Source of the DNA: an uncultured Akkermansia sp.
GTDB lineage: Bacteria > Verrucomicrobiota > Verrucomicrobiia > Verrucomicrobiales > Akkermansiaceae
Assembly (NCBI GenBank): GCA_904501955.1
Contig: CAJGCY010000151.1
Coordinates: 1 to 5,858, forward strand
Length of the DNA: 5,858 nucleotides
Direction: 5' to 3'
A program made the translations under genes and the position numbers. Under the pieces are notes generated by a model that saw nothing but the letters and a program-made list of their open reading frames with translations, was not told the origin of the DNA and searched no databases. This document shows positions 5,516 to 5,858 of the stretch, piece by piece. Position 1 is the stretch's first letter. The number at the start of each line of letters is the position of its first letter.

Positions 5516-5544
5516 AGTATAGCAGACCTCAACCGGAATTTGAA
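5516..5544 (-). promoter_or_regulatory. hemL promoter, possibly giving a leaderless mRNA
   Basis: Minus-strand TTCAAA (5544-5539) and TATACT (5521-5516) are separated by exactly 17 bp. Only six bases lie between the -10 and the hemL ATG, so the expected transcription start falls on or next to the A of the ATG. There is no room for a Shine-Dalgarno sequence downstream of the -10, which fits leaderless translation. Confidence 0.6.
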
Positions 5545-5600
5545 GCTATTTTTTGCCTTGCAGCCTGCGGAATAAGTCTACCAAGCGGCAATTCCCCGAT

Positions 5601-5622
5601 AAAAACGGGTTTGTGTAACCCG
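5601..5622 (-). terminator. Probable terminator upstream of hemL
   Basis: On the minus strand CGGGTT (5622-5617) pairs with AACCCG (5611-5606) around ACACA, followed by TTTTT (5605-5601) and AT. It is a short but well-formed intrinsic terminator reading leftward. It would stop transcription entering from beyond the right edge and isolate the hemL promoter. Confidence 0.6.
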
Positions 5623-5667
5623 GCAGGGGGGGGCGGCGGCGGGGGCTCCACATCCGCCGCGCTTGCA

Positions 5668-5689
5668 CGATAAATCGGAAGTTGAAGGG
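5668..5689 (+). repeat. Dispersed motif copy D
   Basis: A plus-strand copy identical to copy B over 22 bp. It lies at the inner edge of the right repeat module. With copy C it brackets the hemL-peptidase block (3198-5667) with inverted repeats. Confidence 0.8.
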
Positions 5690-5858
5690 GTGATGGTGGG
5701 GGAATTTTGCGAGCGACAGCGAGCCTAAATTTGAGCCCCGGAGGGGCGCTATAAAATAGCCCGGCGGTGGAGCGGCGAAGCCGCGGAACCCCGGGTAGCG
5801 TAAAAAAAGAAAATTGAGCCCGGAGCGACGGAGCGAAGCGACGCAGCGTAGGCCGACA
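5668..5858 (+). repeat. Right extragenic repeat module, no gene
   Basis: It starts with CGATAAATCGGAAGTTG at 5668. It then carries GCGAGCGACAGCGAGC (5709-5724), a GCCCC-GGA-GGGGC hairpin (5735-5747), GGCGGTGGAG, a GCGGC-GAA-GCCGC hairpin (5772-5784) nested between AGCCCGG and CCCCGGGT, GAACCCC (5786-5792), an A-run (from 5802), and GAGCGAAGCG strings. This mirrors the left-edge module in order but in opposite orientation, with diverged spacing. No reading frame or RNA gene is apparent from 5510 to the right edge other than the promoter and terminator listed. Confidence 0.68.

Noticed and set aside
4241..5575. 444-codon plus-strand open frame opposite hemL
   Set aside because: hemL on the minus strand is unmistakable. 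The antisense frame is a by-product of GC-rich codon use, with a low-complexity Gly/His/Arg/Ala-rich product.
212..5689. CRISPR array
   Set aside because: The repeats are kilobases apart, alternate in orientation and lack regular spacers; no cas genes are present.

Overview
The window reads as a stretch of a Verrucomicrobiota chromosome, most likely an Akkermansia-like member. The main pointers are two small secreted proteins with the PEP-CTERM tail (V-PEP, a short Leu/Ala helix, then a final RRRRK), weak or absent Shine-Dalgarno sequences, and a GC-rich housekeeping background. The taxonomic call is inference from protein style; no rRNA or tRNA gene is present. All five genes I accept lie on the minus strand, so the window is transcribed right to left.

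Layout from the right: 5668-5858 is a non-coding, palindrome-rich extragenic repeat. 5601-5622 is a probable terminator shielding the next unit. hemL (5509-4229, glutamate-1-semialdehyde aminomutase, haem precursor synthesis) has a promoter so close to its ATG that the mRNA may be leaderless. It is followed after 32 bp by a secreted M28-family zinc peptidase (4196-3228), probably in the same transcript. 3048-3197 is a compact nested palindromic element. Next come two paralogous PEP-CTERM proteins (2867-2124 and 1834-1142), each with its own promoter and intrinsic terminator, then an unrecognised exported Ala-rich protein (1015-263). The left edge, 1-228, is a second, diverged copy of the extragenic repeat in inverted orientation.

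Two things stand out. First, the two PEP-CTERM genes share a matched upstream architecture although their coding bodies have diverged strongly: a 28-bp block (24 identities), a -35/-10 pair with identical 17-bp spacing, a predicted 5'-terminal RNA hairpin supported by a compensatory base-pair change, and an identical 12-nt motif just before the ATG. This looks like a common expression module for cell-surface proteins. Second, a short motif (core TAAATCGGAAGTTG) occurs four times, alternating in orientation, so that it brackets two gene blocks (about 229-3047 and 3198-5667) with inverted repeats. The outer two copies continue into colinear repeat modules at the window edges. No transposase, recombinase, CRISPR array or defence gene is visible.

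Functionally, hemL is core metabolism and the other four genes encode exported proteins. I see no evidence that all five form one pathway.
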